Shown piece after piece: positions 1-7,971 of a DNA stretch of 10,000 nt (position 1 is its first letter; every line of letters begins with the position of its first letter). This DNA comes from Candidatus Hydrogenedens sp. (GTDB lineage Bacteria > Hydrogenedentota > Hydrogenedentia > Hydrogenedentales > Hydrogenedentaceae), in assembly GCA_020216745.1 (NCBI GenBank), contig JAIWNQ010000067.1, positions 1 to 10,000 on the forward strand, written 5' to 3'. A model generated the notes under the pieces. That model made no database searches, had not been told where the DNA came from, and worked only from the letters and a program-made list of their open reading frames with translations. Made by a program: the position numbers and the translations under genes.

Positions 1-669
<669 letters not shown>

Positions 670-694
670 TTAGTTTTGTTTTTAAATTAATTAA

Positions 695-710
695 CGGAAG
701 TAGACTTCCG
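695..710. promoter_or_regulatory. NrpR-type operator (GGAA-N6-TTCC) at the gdhA promoter
   Basis: CGGAAGTAGACTTCCG is an inverted repeat with perfect 6-bp arms around a 4-bp centre. Written as a half-site pair it is GGAA-N6-TTCC, the consensus established for NrpR operators of nif and glnA in Methanococcus. It starts 4 bp downstream of the predicted gdhA -10 box and covers the expected transcription start, where a bound repressor would block RNA polymerase. The divergently encoded NrpR family protein is the obvious ligand. Confidence 0.75.
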
Positions 711-714
711 ATAT

Positions 715-742
715 ATTATATTAAACAAATATATAAAATCAA
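715..742 (-). promoter_or_regulatory. Predicted sigma70-type promoter of gdhA
   Basis: On the minus strand there is a perfect -10 box TATAAT (720-715) and a -35 box TTGATT (742-737) with a 16-nt spacer. Transcription should begin near 709-708, inside the palindrome at 695-710, giving an untranslated leader of about 60 nt before the gdhA ATG. The boxes are seen directly; their use is inferred. In this AT-rich gap a chance TATAAT is possible, but the spacing and placement relative to the operator support it. Confidence 0.65.
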
Positions 743-775
743 GTTTTAAGTTTAATTTATATTAGAATACTGTTA

Positions 776-806
776 TTTACATTTTGTTTTTATATTTTAT
801 TATAAT
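776..806 (+). promoter_or_regulatory. Predicted promoter of nrpR
   Basis: A perfect -10 box TATAAT lies at 801-806. The best -35 candidate, TTTACA (776-781), is 19 nt upstream, which is longer than ideal, so the -10 box is the more reliable part. Transcription would start near 812-814, just before the palindrome at 815-828 and about 37 nt before the ATG at 850. Confidence 0.5.
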
Positions 807-814
807 ATGTCGAT

Positions 815-828
815 CGGAAATATTTCCG
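815..828. promoter_or_regulatory. NrpR-like operator with shorter spacer (GGAA-N4-TTCC) at the nrpR promoter
   Basis: CGGAAATATTTCCG is a perfect 14-bp palindrome with the same CGGAA/TTCCG arms as the gdhA operator, but 4 rather than 6 bases between GGAA and TTCC. It lies immediately downstream of the predicted transcription start of nrpR, which suggests negative autoregulation. The 2-bp shorter spacer could weaken binding or set a different response threshold; that is inference. Confidence 0.65.
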
Positions 829-849
829 TTATTATGTGAAAGGGTATTT

Positions 850-1872
850 ATGAAAAGTTTTCAAGAGATAAAGGTTCGTAGACAATTACAAGCGATACTT
901 CAGGTATTAGCCAATCATGAAAGCCCGATTGGCAGTGAACGTATTTCTGAAATATTGAGGATTTCTGGCATTGAACTTACTGATAGAGCCATACGAGATT
1001 ATCTCATTCTTACGGATCAGTTAGGTTGGACTGTAAATTATGGTCGGAAAGGCAGGAAAATTACTGAGAAGGGAATACGTGAACTTGAGACTGAATTAGT
1101 TGTTGACAAGGTAGGATTTGTGTCCTCTAAAGTTGAGGAATTAGCATATCGAATGGATTTTGACATAAAAAAGGGACAAGGAACGATTATTTTAAATATA
1201 AGTTATTTTGGGAAGGAGTATTTGAAAAAATTTATAAAGAAGATATGTATGGTTTATGAAAACAATTTAGGGATGGGAAAATTACTTACGATTGCAGATG
1301 AAAAGACGCGTTTAGGTTCATTCAGGGTACCTGAAAAACATGTGGCAATTGGGACTATATGTAGTGTGAGTTTAAATGGTATCTTTCTGCGAAACAGTAT
1401 TCCTATGACCTCACGATTTGGCACTCTTGTGGAATTGAGTGATAGTAAACCGAAACGATTTACTCAGATTATTAGCTACGAAGGTACAACTATTGACCCA
1501 CTGGAAATATTTATTCGAGGGAAGATGACCAGTGTCTGGGAAGCGACACAAACGGGTAACGGTGTTATTGGTGTTAGTTTTAGGGAAATACCTTCGGTAT
1601 CTTTAACGAAGGCAAAAGAATTATCGCGGGAAGTGGAGGAGTGTATGTTAGGTGGAATATTGGCGATTGGTTCGCCTAATCAGCCTTTGCTGGATATGCC
1701 TGTATCGCAGGGTAGAACAGGTTTACTTGTACTTGCTGGGTTAAATCCGATTGCGGTTCTTGCTGAACATGGAATTGAGGTTATTTCCAAAGCAATGAGC
1801 ACTTTGTTTGATTATAATTCATTAATTGAGTATACAGAGATAGAGAAATATGTTAGGAATCATTTTTGGTGA
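850..1872 (+). CDS. nrpR: NrpR family 2-oxoglutarate-responsive nitrogen repressor (single NrpR domain)
   Basis: Predicted transcriptional repressor of nitrogen-assimilation genes. In methanogens NrpR binds GGAA-N6-TTCC operators and is released when 2-oxoglutarate rises under nitrogen limitation. Residues about 8-75 form a winged helix-turn-helix that ends in a basic GRKGRKITEKG wing. Residues about 85-325 match the NrpR (DUF128) effector domain, with family-type stretches such as VAIGTICSVSLNG, SRFGTLVEL, GTTIDPLEIFIRGKMTSV and GVSFREIP. At 340 residues it carries one effector domain, whereas the Methanococcus protein has two and is over 500 long. I chose the ATG at 850 because AAAGGG (839-844) precedes it by 5 nt. 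The upstream TTG at 784 would place the -10 box and operator inside the coding region and add a tail unlike the family. It is divergent from gdhA, its likely target. Confidence 0.9.
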   Translation: MKSFQEIKVRRQLQAILQVLANHESPIGSERISEILRISGIELTDRAIRDYLILTDQLGWTVNYGRKGRKITEKGIRELETELVVDKVGFVSSKVEELAYRMDFDIKKGQGTIILNISYFGKEYLKKFIKKICMVYENNLGMGKLLTIADEKTRLGSFRVPEKHVAIGTICSVSLNGIFLRNSIPMTSRFGTLVELSDSKPKRFTQIISYEGTTIDPLEIFIRGKMTSVWEATQTGNGVIGVSFREIPSVSLTKAKELSREVEECMLGGILAIGSPNQPLLDMPVSQGRTGLLVLAGLNPIAVLAEHGIEVISKAMSTLFDYNSLIEYTEIEKYVRNHFW

Positions 1873-1900
1873 TTAATAGGAATTACATTATTTGATATTA

Positions 1901-4183
1901 CTATTGATTGGTTGAAAAGTATGGAGAGGTTAGGGTTGAACTTATTTTTTTAATTTCAAGGATTGGGGGTTCTATATTTACGATTCGCCATTGGTTTTCA
2001 TAAACAGACCAGGTAATAGTTGTTTCACCCCCATTCTCGGAATATATTTCGATAGGAATGTCTCCTTTAATACCTAATGAGTCAGAGAGAGCATAGCCTT
2101 TTACTTTTAGGAACAGTGAGACCTTTATCAGGGTCTGATTTTCGGGGGAAGTTTCGAATAACCATTGTCTAACCTGCCATATCATTTTAGGATATGGACA
2201 ATGCATAAAGAACCATTCGAAGCCTGCTCGCAGATAATCGGCACCTCGTCCAGCAGAATCTTTATAATTTGGAGCAAAAAGATTGATGAGAGAATCTATA
2301 TTTTTGGAAATAATAGCGGATTCGAACAAAGCCAAATTTTTCAATATTACTTCTGCTTGTTCTTTCTGGGTCAGTTCTAATCCTTCCATCGGGTCTTTGC
2401 AATCTGCGAATTCTTCTGGGGAGAGGGCAGTTGAGAGTATTGGTACACTTTCAGAAGTGAACGTTTCAGGTGATAAAACTACTTCTTCTACTATTTTACT
2501 CTCTACCGTGCTAAACATAAGATAATCCCCTAAACTTACTGTTCCTGAAATAGGTTCCTGCTCAGAAGTTAGGGCGGTAATGGAATAAGCAATGGTTTGT
2601 TGAGGAGAAATGCTTGTATCTTTCCATTCACGGGCATCAATTCCTTTTGCCAGTAAGTGAAATGAGGTATCTGGTGGGAAACGTCGATAAATCTGATAGG
2701 AAATGTCACCTTCTCTAAACGGCCATTTTAATACAATACCATCCTGTACACGGTTTGCGGTAAATTTTCGAACAGGTGCAGGCATATTCATTATTTGATA
2801 TGTCTGAGGTGTATTACTGTAGATATTAGAGTTAAAAATAAAGACCCATTTACCTGCAGAAGTTATAAATGCATTTCCTTCACCTACTGGTTTTGAACTG
2901 GTTGATAAAACCTGTGTCCATGTCCATTCGGGATGGGAAGGCCGATAACCTACAATTTCTTCAAAAACATGTGTTTGTTCTGCTGACAAGAAAGATGAAA
3001 GAATTGGGATTATATAGGCATTCCCATTTTCTGGAATTATCAGTGGTAACTTTCCTGAGGATGGGTCACCATAAATTGTTTGAACTATTTTTCCTTCGTT
3101 CATTTGTGGGTTTAATTCTTTTAGGTTTTTGTGAAATTCTAATGGGTTTGAAGAAGGATATAGTTGAAAGGCAGATTTTACTTGTTGTAACAGCATATTT
3201 CTTTGAGGGATTGGATTTGATGAAATAATATCTTTCAATGTTGGATTAATGGTTCTTTTCCAATGGCTATTTTCTTTACCCAACCAAAGTGCATCTTCAT
3301 TTTCGAATGCGAATACTGTTGCACCTGCAAGTACACCATTCAATATCATAAGTCGATAGAATGAATTTGGGATACTAATGGTACCTTCAGGGGCTTTTCC
3401 AAATAAGCATGGTTTTACAATAAAATCTTTATGATACCACTCTGAACTGCATATAATACCCCAACAAGAAACCGAATTGGTAAGATACAATCCTAACATT
3501 TCACCTATTCCAATTGGGGCGGTATCTCCATTATGTCGATAGGCTGGTATAACATACTCGGGGTAGCTTTTCATGATGTTAAATAACGTTTCGCTTTCTG
3601 GATGGGAGAGATAACGTGCCCATTCTATAGAATCCATAGACCAATATAGAAATCTACCATAAGAAGCGAGAACTTGTATCATTTTGGAAAGCCATAAGAC
3701 ATGCGAATAATCCAATCCAAAATCATGGCTATAGGAAGGGTATAGGTTCATCGTAAAGTCATGAATAGATATGCCTATTATGTTAGGGAAACGGGCAAAG
3801 AGTGCTTCTAACTCTCGATGTTCTGGGCAAACTTCTTGTTTCATAATGGTTGGTATTTTTAGAACAACTGGGCATTTAAATTCCTGGAAGATAGTATTTA
3901 ATACATCTTCTAATTTTCCTGGGTCACGAATGAGCTCTGGGTAGAAATCAAGCCATAGTGCGGAAAAAGGCTTTAGTTCATCATCTAAATTATTCCATAC
4001 ATTTTTGATCTTTTCATTGGCAGTTCCGAGTTCAATTTCTTTTATGGAACATGTAAAAAGGAAGAGCGGATGGTCTGCTGTAATTTCAGCGACCAGTGGT
4101 GGAGATGATATATTTTCTATAGGCTGATCTTGACCTAAACAAATAGCCAGAAAGCAAATTGAAAATGATAGGATATTACACAT
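1901..4183 (-). CDS. Exported multidomain protein: TIM-barrel-like glycosidase candidate, fibronectin-III-like and NTF2-like domains
   Basis: Protein of 760 residues without a firm family assignment. Residues 1-18 are a hydrophobic export signal lacking the usual basic start; the LAIC stretch is a poor lipobox. Residues about 38-300 alternate short beta-like strands with helices (LWLDFYP, CPVVLKIPT, IIGISIHDF, GRFLYWSMDS, GVLAGATVFAFENED), resembling a TIM barrel. Possible acidic catalytic residues are E228, E248 and E294. The pattern recalls glycoside hydrolase family 98, but I cannot confirm this. Residues about 472-545 look like a fibronectin type III domain (IVLKWPFREGDISYQIYRR). An acidic Ser/Glu-rich linker follows to about 600. 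Residues about 606-745 resemble the NTF2/SnoaL fold (ALFESAIISKNIDSLINLFAPNY, then WSVYENQWRIVNIE). Only a weak GGAA precedes the ATG. It converges with nrpR over a 28-bp gap and is divergent from the alpha/beta-hydrolase. Confidence 0.85.
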   Translation of the reverse strand: MCNILSFSICFLAICLGQDQPIENISSPPLVAEITADHPLFLFTCSIKEIELGTANEKIKNVWNNLDDELKPFSALWLDFYPELIRDPGKLEDVLNTIFQEFKCPVVLKIPTIMKQEVCPEHRELEALFARFPNIIGISIHDFTMNLYPSYSHDFGLDYSHVLWLSKMIQVLASYGRFLYWSMDSIEWARYLSHPESETLFNIMKSYPEYVIPAYRHNGDTAPIGIGEMLGLYLTNSVSCWGIICSSEWYHKDFIVKPCLFGKAPEGTISIPNSFYRLMILNGVLAGATVFAFENEDALWLGKENSHWKRTINPTLKDIISSNPIPQRNMLLQQVKSAFQLYPSSNPLEFHKNLKELNPQMNEGKIVQTIYGDPSSGKLPLIIPENGNAYIIPILSSFLSAEQTHVFEEIVGYRPSHPEWTWTQVLSTSSKPVGEGNAFITSAGKWVFIFNSNIYSNTPQTYQIMNMPAPVRKFTANRVQDGIVLKWPFREGDISYQIYRRFPPDTSFHLLAKGIDAREWKDTSISPQQTIAYSITALTSEQEPISGTVSLGDYLMFSTVESKIVEEVVLSPETFTSESVPILSTALSPEEFADCKDPMEGLELTQKEQAEVILKNLALFESAIISKNIDSLINLFAPNYKDSAGRGADYLRAGFEWFFMHCPYPKMIWQVRQWLFETSPENQTLIKVSLFLKVKGYALSDSLGIKGDIPIEIYSENGGETTITWSVYENQWRIVNIEPPILEIKKISSTLTSPYFSTNQ

Positions 4184-4212
4184 TATTATTAAAATTCCGT
4201 TATAGTAGTTGG

Positions 4213-4228
4213 AGTATTTTAAAATACT
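4213..4228. repeat. 16-bp perfect palindrome in a divergent intergenic region
   Basis: AGTATTTTAAAATACT is a perfect inverted repeat with no loop, in the 91-bp gap between the exported multidomain gene (minus) and the alpha/beta-hydrolase gene (plus). It lies 30 bp upstream of the minus-strand start codon and 46 bp upstream of the plus-strand one. Loop-less symmetry and position fit a dimeric repressor site controlling both genes rather than a terminator. The arms are AT-rich, so chance is a real alternative, and no regulator is encoded beside it. Confidence 0.4.
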
Positions 4229-4274
4229 TTACCTATGTTGAACAAACAGTATACTAAATTATAAATGGATAGAT

Positions 4275-5219
4275 ATGAAAGAAGAACCAAAAAAGACGCA
4301 TGTGTATTTAAGGCCTGTGCAGGAATTATATAATCCAGCAAGTAAACTAACTATACGACCTAAGACAAAAGGGCTATTTGTGCATGAACCTCATTGTATA
4401 TATGCAGAGGCTTATGGTATTGCTCTTACGATGGATATATTTAAGCCTATTGGGAAAAGTAATGGGATAGGTATTATTGATGTTGTTTCTAATGGATGGT
4501 TCTCAGATAGACACCAATTAATACAACATATTGGATTGGGGCTTTATGATGTGCTTTGTGGTCAAGGATATTGTGTATTTGCTTTATCTCCTGGTTCTAT
4601 CCAAATATTTAATGGTATACAAATGATTCATAATGTTCAGGCAGGGATTCAATTCATCATAAGAAATGCAGACAGATTTGATATAGATAAAAATCGACTG
4701 GGGATTATGGGAATATCTGCTGGTGGACATCTTGCGATGAATGCTCTTTTAAGGGAACCTAAGTTTATTGGAAGTGCAACCGATGGCATAAAATTTCTAT
4801 ATGAATATATAAAAACGATTGCTTTATTTTGCTCTCCAGTTGATTTATTATCATTTTATTCTATGACAACGTCATCCTGGGAAATTCAAACTATCCTTTT
4901 ACGTCTTATACGGAAAAAATCTTTTCTTGAAGATGAGATAGAACCACCTGCTGAGGAAATCGAACCTCGTTTGAAAGACTTATCACCATTTTTTTTCCCA
5001 TTTGAAGATATAACGTCGCCTCCTTCTGTATTTTTATTTCATGGGACAAAAGATTCTCTTGTGCCCTTTTCGCAATCGGAACATTTTTATAAAAAGTTAA
5101 AAAGTTATCAATGGAATTGTAATTTAATAACCAAAGAGAATGTAGAACATATATGGAAAGATATGTCTAGGGACTTTGATTATTTAGGCAAACAGTTTTC
5201 TATGCAACTAACCAAGTAA
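4275..5219 (+). CDS. Alpha/beta-hydrolase (esterase/lipase-like serine hydrolase)
   Basis: Probable cytoplasmic serine hydrolase acting on an unidentified ester or amide. The triad is readable: nucleophile S148 in the elbow GISAGGH, acid D260 in HGTKDSLVPF, and base H292 in ENVEHIW. The order and spacing fit the BD-FAE/esterase branch, which typically begins as here with a strand like YGIALTMDIFKP before the first fold strand. The region after strand 3 reads VSNGWFSDR instead of the common HGGGW oxyanion-hole motif, so the substrate class is uncertain. No signal peptide is visible. The length of 314 residues is normal for the family. The ATG is preceded only by a weak GGA 5 nt upstream; a TTGAAC/TATAAA pair (4238-4265) would leave almost no leader. 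It is divergent from the exported multidomain gene, so a joint role in polymer degradation is possible but unproven. Confidence 0.85.
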   Translation: MKEEPKKTHVYLRPVQELYNPASKLTIRPKTKGLFVHEPHCIYAEAYGIALTMDIFKPIGKSNGIGIIDVVSNGWFSDRHQLIQHIGLGLYDVLCGQGYCVFALSPGSIQIFNGIQMIHNVQAGIQFIIRNADRFDIDKNRLGIMGISAGGHLAMNALLREPKFIGSATDGIKFLYEYIKTIALFCSPVDLLSFYSMTTSSWEIQTILLRLIRKKSFLEDEIEPPAEEIEPRLKDLSPFFFPFEDITSPPSVFLFHGTKDSLVPFSQSEHFYKKLKSYQWNCNLITKENVEHIWKDMSRDFDYLGKQFSMQLTK

Positions 5220-5304
5220 CATATTTTCATCCTGAAATAATTAAAGAAACTGGTGGTATCTAATTTTTGTCTAATAAAGTGAGTAAAATTGCGTTGTTTT
5301 GTTG

Positions 5305-5310
5305 TATAAT
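5305..5310 (+). promoter_or_regulatory. Candidate -10 box for the DUF362/polyferredoxin operon
   Basis: TATAAT lies 49 nt upstream of the DUF362 start codon, in the 140-bp gap after the hydrolase gene. No good -35 hexamer is found 16-18 nt upstream, so the call rests on the -10 box alone. The rest of the gap (5220-5359) shows no hairpin terminator or other repeat. Confidence 0.35.
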
Positions 5311-5359
5311 AAATAAACACTGCTAAATAAATTTTGAATAATAAATAGGAGCAACGCTT

Positions 5360-6295
5360 ATGAACAAGAGAACAAGACGGCAATTCTTCATTGAGACAGG
5401 TTGTTTTGCAGGCGCATTAGCCTTACAACCTTTAATGGCGAAGGCTCAGGACACATCGGCACCGCTTGATATGGTTGTCTGTAAATGGAAAGGAGAACCT
5501 ATTGTAGAAGAACCGACACGTGAGATAGCAGAAAAGTTAACCAAGAAGGCTATTGAATCACTTGGAGGTATGGGACGGTTTATTAAGAAAGGTGATGTAG
5601 TTTGGATTAAGCCAAATATGGCGTGGGATAGGACGCCAGAACAAGCGGCAAATACGAACCCAGATTTATTAAGGACAGTTATTGAACTTTGTTTTAATGC
5701 GGGTGCCAAAACAGTGAAGATTGGTGACAATACAGTTAACGATGCAACAAAATCCTATGTAACCAGTGGGATTGCTAATGTGGCTAAGGAAACAGGTGCT
5801 GAACTTATATATATTGACCGTAGCCGTTTTAAGGAGACTGATATTGGTGGTGAACGGGTGAAAAAGATACCGTTATACCCAGAAATAATAGAATCGGATA
5901 TTGTAATTGATATACCTGTTGCAAAGCATCATGCTTCGACTACAGTAACGTTAGCAATGAAAAATTATATGGGCGTGATAGAAAATCGTCGGATGTTCCA
6001 TCAAGATTTGCCAACATGTATTAAAGATATTACTGCATATATGAAACCAAAAATCAGTATACTTGATGCTATACGTGTGTTGACTGCTAACGGTCCAACG
6101 GGAGGTGACCTGAAGGATGTAAAGAGGCTAAATATTGTTGCGGTATCGACTGACATTGTTGCTCTGGATGCTTTTGGCAGTGAGATATTAGGATATGAAC
6201 CTCAAAAAATTGGGACCGTGATGAAAGGCTTTGAAGCGGGTTTAGGTCAAATAGATTATAAAAATAAATTAAAGTTTCAAGAAATCATAGTATAA
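5360..6295 (+). CDS. Tat-exported DUF362 domain protein
   Basis: DUF362 proteins of unknown exact function often occur with 4Fe-4S proteins. The N-terminus TRRQFFIETG with R6-R7 and a following hydrophobic stretch is a twin-arginine signal, with likely cleavage after AKA at residue 29. The mature protein would therefore be exported folded, a route commonly used by cofactor-containing proteins. The DUF362 body spans about 35-285, with characteristic stretches VVWIKPNMAWD, GAKTVKIGDN, DIVIDIPVAKHH, TLAMKNYMGVI and ILDAIRVLTANGPTGG. Only two cysteines remain after the likely cleavage site (C112, C220) and there is no ferredoxin motif, so it binds no cluster of its own by this evidence, unlike DUF362-ferredoxin fusions. 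A good Shine-Dalgarno AGGAG (5347-5351) lies 8 nt from the ATG. The next gene starts 5 nt after its stop, so the two form an operon and probably act together at the outer face of the membrane. Confidence 0.92.
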   Translation: MNKRTRRQFFIETGCFAGALALQPLMAKAQDTSAPLDMVVCKWKGEPIVEEPTREIAEKLTKKAIESLGGMGRFIKKGDVVWIKPNMAWDRTPEQAANTNPDLLRTVIELCFNAGAKTVKIGDNTVNDATKSYVTSGIANVAKETGAELIYIDRSRFKETDIGGERVKKIPLYPEIIESDIVIDIPVAKHHASTTVTLAMKNYMGVIENRRMFHQDLPTCIKDITAYMKPKISILDAIRVLTANGPTGGDLKDVKRLNIVAVSTDIVALDAFGSEILGYEPQKIGTVMKGFEAGLGQIDYKNKLKFQEIIV

Positions 6296-6300
6296 TCACC

Positions 6301-7971
6301 ATGAAGTTTAAGAAACCTCGTTCATGGACGCAGTGGATACGGCGTCTATCGCAGTTGATTTTTTTTGTTTTGTTTCTGGTACTTGCGTGGCAATTACATT
6401 TTCTCGAACCAGGCAATAATGCTGAACCCTACAAAATCTTTTTTCATCTTGACCCATTAATCTTCTTGTTAACTCTCTTATCAACCTGGAGTTTTATCAC
6501 TTTATCATTGCTGTGCCTAATAACTGTAGTAGTAACCTTAATTTTAGGTAGGGTATTTTGTGGTTGGTTTTGTCCATTTGGAGCGTATCATACGTTTTTT
6601 TCATGGTTAGCCCAAAGAGGTAAAAAAAGGAAAGAATATCAAAGTCGGACTTCTGCCCATCGTGTCAAATATTTCATTCTATTTGCTATGTTGGGCATGA
6701 GTCTTTTTGGAGGGCATTGGTTTGGCATCTTTGATCCATTTTCATTTTTCTATCGGGCACTTTCAACGGGAGTATTCCCTGCGATCCATATAGGTGTTGA
6801 AGAGGCAAGCACAGCTATTTATAGGGAAGACCCAAAAATATTGGGATTACGTATTACCAAAATAACAGAACCTATCTATCAGAAACTTAGAACTGATATT
6901 TTTAGAATGACACAAAAAACCTTCTACACGGAAGGGACAATTATTTTTTTCACGCTTATTTTTGTAACAGGACTTAACTTTGTTCGTCCACGTTTTTGGT
7001 GTCGTTATATATGTCCCCTTGGTGGTCTTTTAGGTATTATTTCTCAGAAGCCGTTGTTAAGATTGTTCAATGATGAAAATACATGTATTAATTGTCGTCA
7101 ATGTAGTAAAGCATGTCCAGCAGGAGCACAACCTGACCAGCGTGGTAATTGGCTACCTACGGAGTGTTTTGTTTGTTGGAATTGTGTTGCTTCCTGCAAA
7201 TCCGACTCTATTTCATTTCAATTCCAACGTTTAGGAAAGCCTAAAATTAAAACCGGACAACTCGACTATCCAAGAAGGACGATTCTTACGGCTATGGCAA
7301 CTGGTACTGTTGGGATGCTTGGTTTTCGTGTAGTTCCGCAGGCAAAGCAAGGACAGCCTTTTCCTGATATGCTTATTCGTCCACCAGGTGCAAGAATGGA
7401 ACGAGAGTTTCTCCAACGGTGTATACAATGTGGTGCATGTATGCGAGTGTGTCCGACAAATGCTATTCAACCGACAGGAATTGAGGCTGGTTGGGAGGCA
7501 CTTTGGACTCCAAAATTAGTCCCCAAAATTGGTTATTGTCTATATAGTTGTAACATGTGTGGTCAGGTTTGTCCAACTCAGGCTATTCAACCATTGACAT
7601 TAGCAGAAAAACAAAAGACAAAGATTGGACTTGCCACCTTTGACAAAGGTAGATGTATTCCCTACTCTTATGGTCGGGAATGTGCTGTTTGTGAAGAGCA
7701 TTGTCCTTTATCACCTAAGGCTATATATCTTGTTGAGCGGGAAGTTATCACGAGAGATGGGAACGTAGTAAAAATTAAACAGCCTGAGGTTGACCCTAAC
7801 TTATGTATTGGTTGTGGAATTTGTGAATGGTCTTGTGTATTTCAAGACAGGGCAGCTATTCGTGTAACCTGTGCTAATGAGTCCCGAAACTCTAAGAATC
7901 AGCCGATTTTGACTTTTGATACTTCCTACCCGAGTGAAGTTGATAGCGGTTCTCAAAATAGTCCTTATTAA
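6301..7971 (+). CDS. Membrane polyferredoxin, apparent NapH-NapG fusion
   Basis: Predicted membrane electron-transfer protein of 556 residues. The front half resembles NapH. Hydrophobic helices lie near 17-36, 48-68, 68-85, 122-141 and 211-228. Two CX3CP motifs are present (C87-C91 and C234-C238), followed by two ferredoxin-like cysteine groups (C262-C272 and C289-C299). The second half resembles NapG/MauM. It begins with PRRTILTAMATGTVGMLG (R325-R326), like a Tat signal or membrane anchor. Four more cysteine groups follow: C374/377/380/384, C413/417/420/424, C452/461/464/468 and C502/505/508/512. Up to six 4Fe-4S clusters are therefore possible. In nap systems NapH and NapG are separate proteins passing quinol electrons towards a periplasmic acceptor. 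No NapA is present here, so the partner is more likely the Tat-exported DUF362 protein just upstream. No Shine-Dalgarno is evident, so translational coupling is likely. Confidence 0.9.
   Translation: MKFKKPRSWTQWIRRLSQLIFFVLFLVLAWQLHFLEPGNNAEPYKIFFHLDPLIFLLTLLSTWSFITLSLLCLITVVVTLILGRVFCGWFCPFGAYHTFFSWLAQRGKKRKEYQSRTSAHRVKYFILFAMLGMSLFGGHWFGIFDPFSFFYRALSTGVFPAIHIGVEEASTAIYREDPKILGLRITKITEPIYQKLRTDIFRMTQKTFYTEGTIIFFTLIFVTGLNFVRPRFWCRYICPLGGLLGIISQKPLLRLFNDENTCINCRQCSKACPAGAQPDQRGNWLPTECFVCWNCVASCKSDSISFQFQRLGKPKIKTGQLDYPRRTILTAMATGTVGMLGFRVVPQAKQGQPFPDMLIRPPGARMEREFLQRCIQCGACMRVCPTNAIQPTGIEAGWEALWTPKLVPKIGYCLYSCNMCGQVCPTQAIQPLTLAEKQKTKIGLATFDKGRCIPYSYGRECAVCEEHCPLSPKAIYLVEREVITRDGNVVKIKQPEVDPNLCIGCGICEWSCVFQDRAAIRVTCANESRNSKNQPILTFDTSYPSEVDSGSQNSPY

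Noticed and set aside
784..849. Longer nrpR reading frame starting from TTG at 784
   Set aside because: It would put the -10 box and the operator inside the gene, has no Shine-Dalgarno, and adds residues not expected for the family. The ATG at 850 has AAAGGG at good distance.
1873..1900. Possible shared terminator between the convergent nrpR and exported-protein genes
   Set aside because: The 28-bp gap has no stem-loop that I can find.
2165..3228. Open frames of 71-119 codons on the plus strand opposite the exported multidomain gene
   Set aside because: They are antisense to a gene with clear domain structure and show no recognisable protein features; they are shadow frames.
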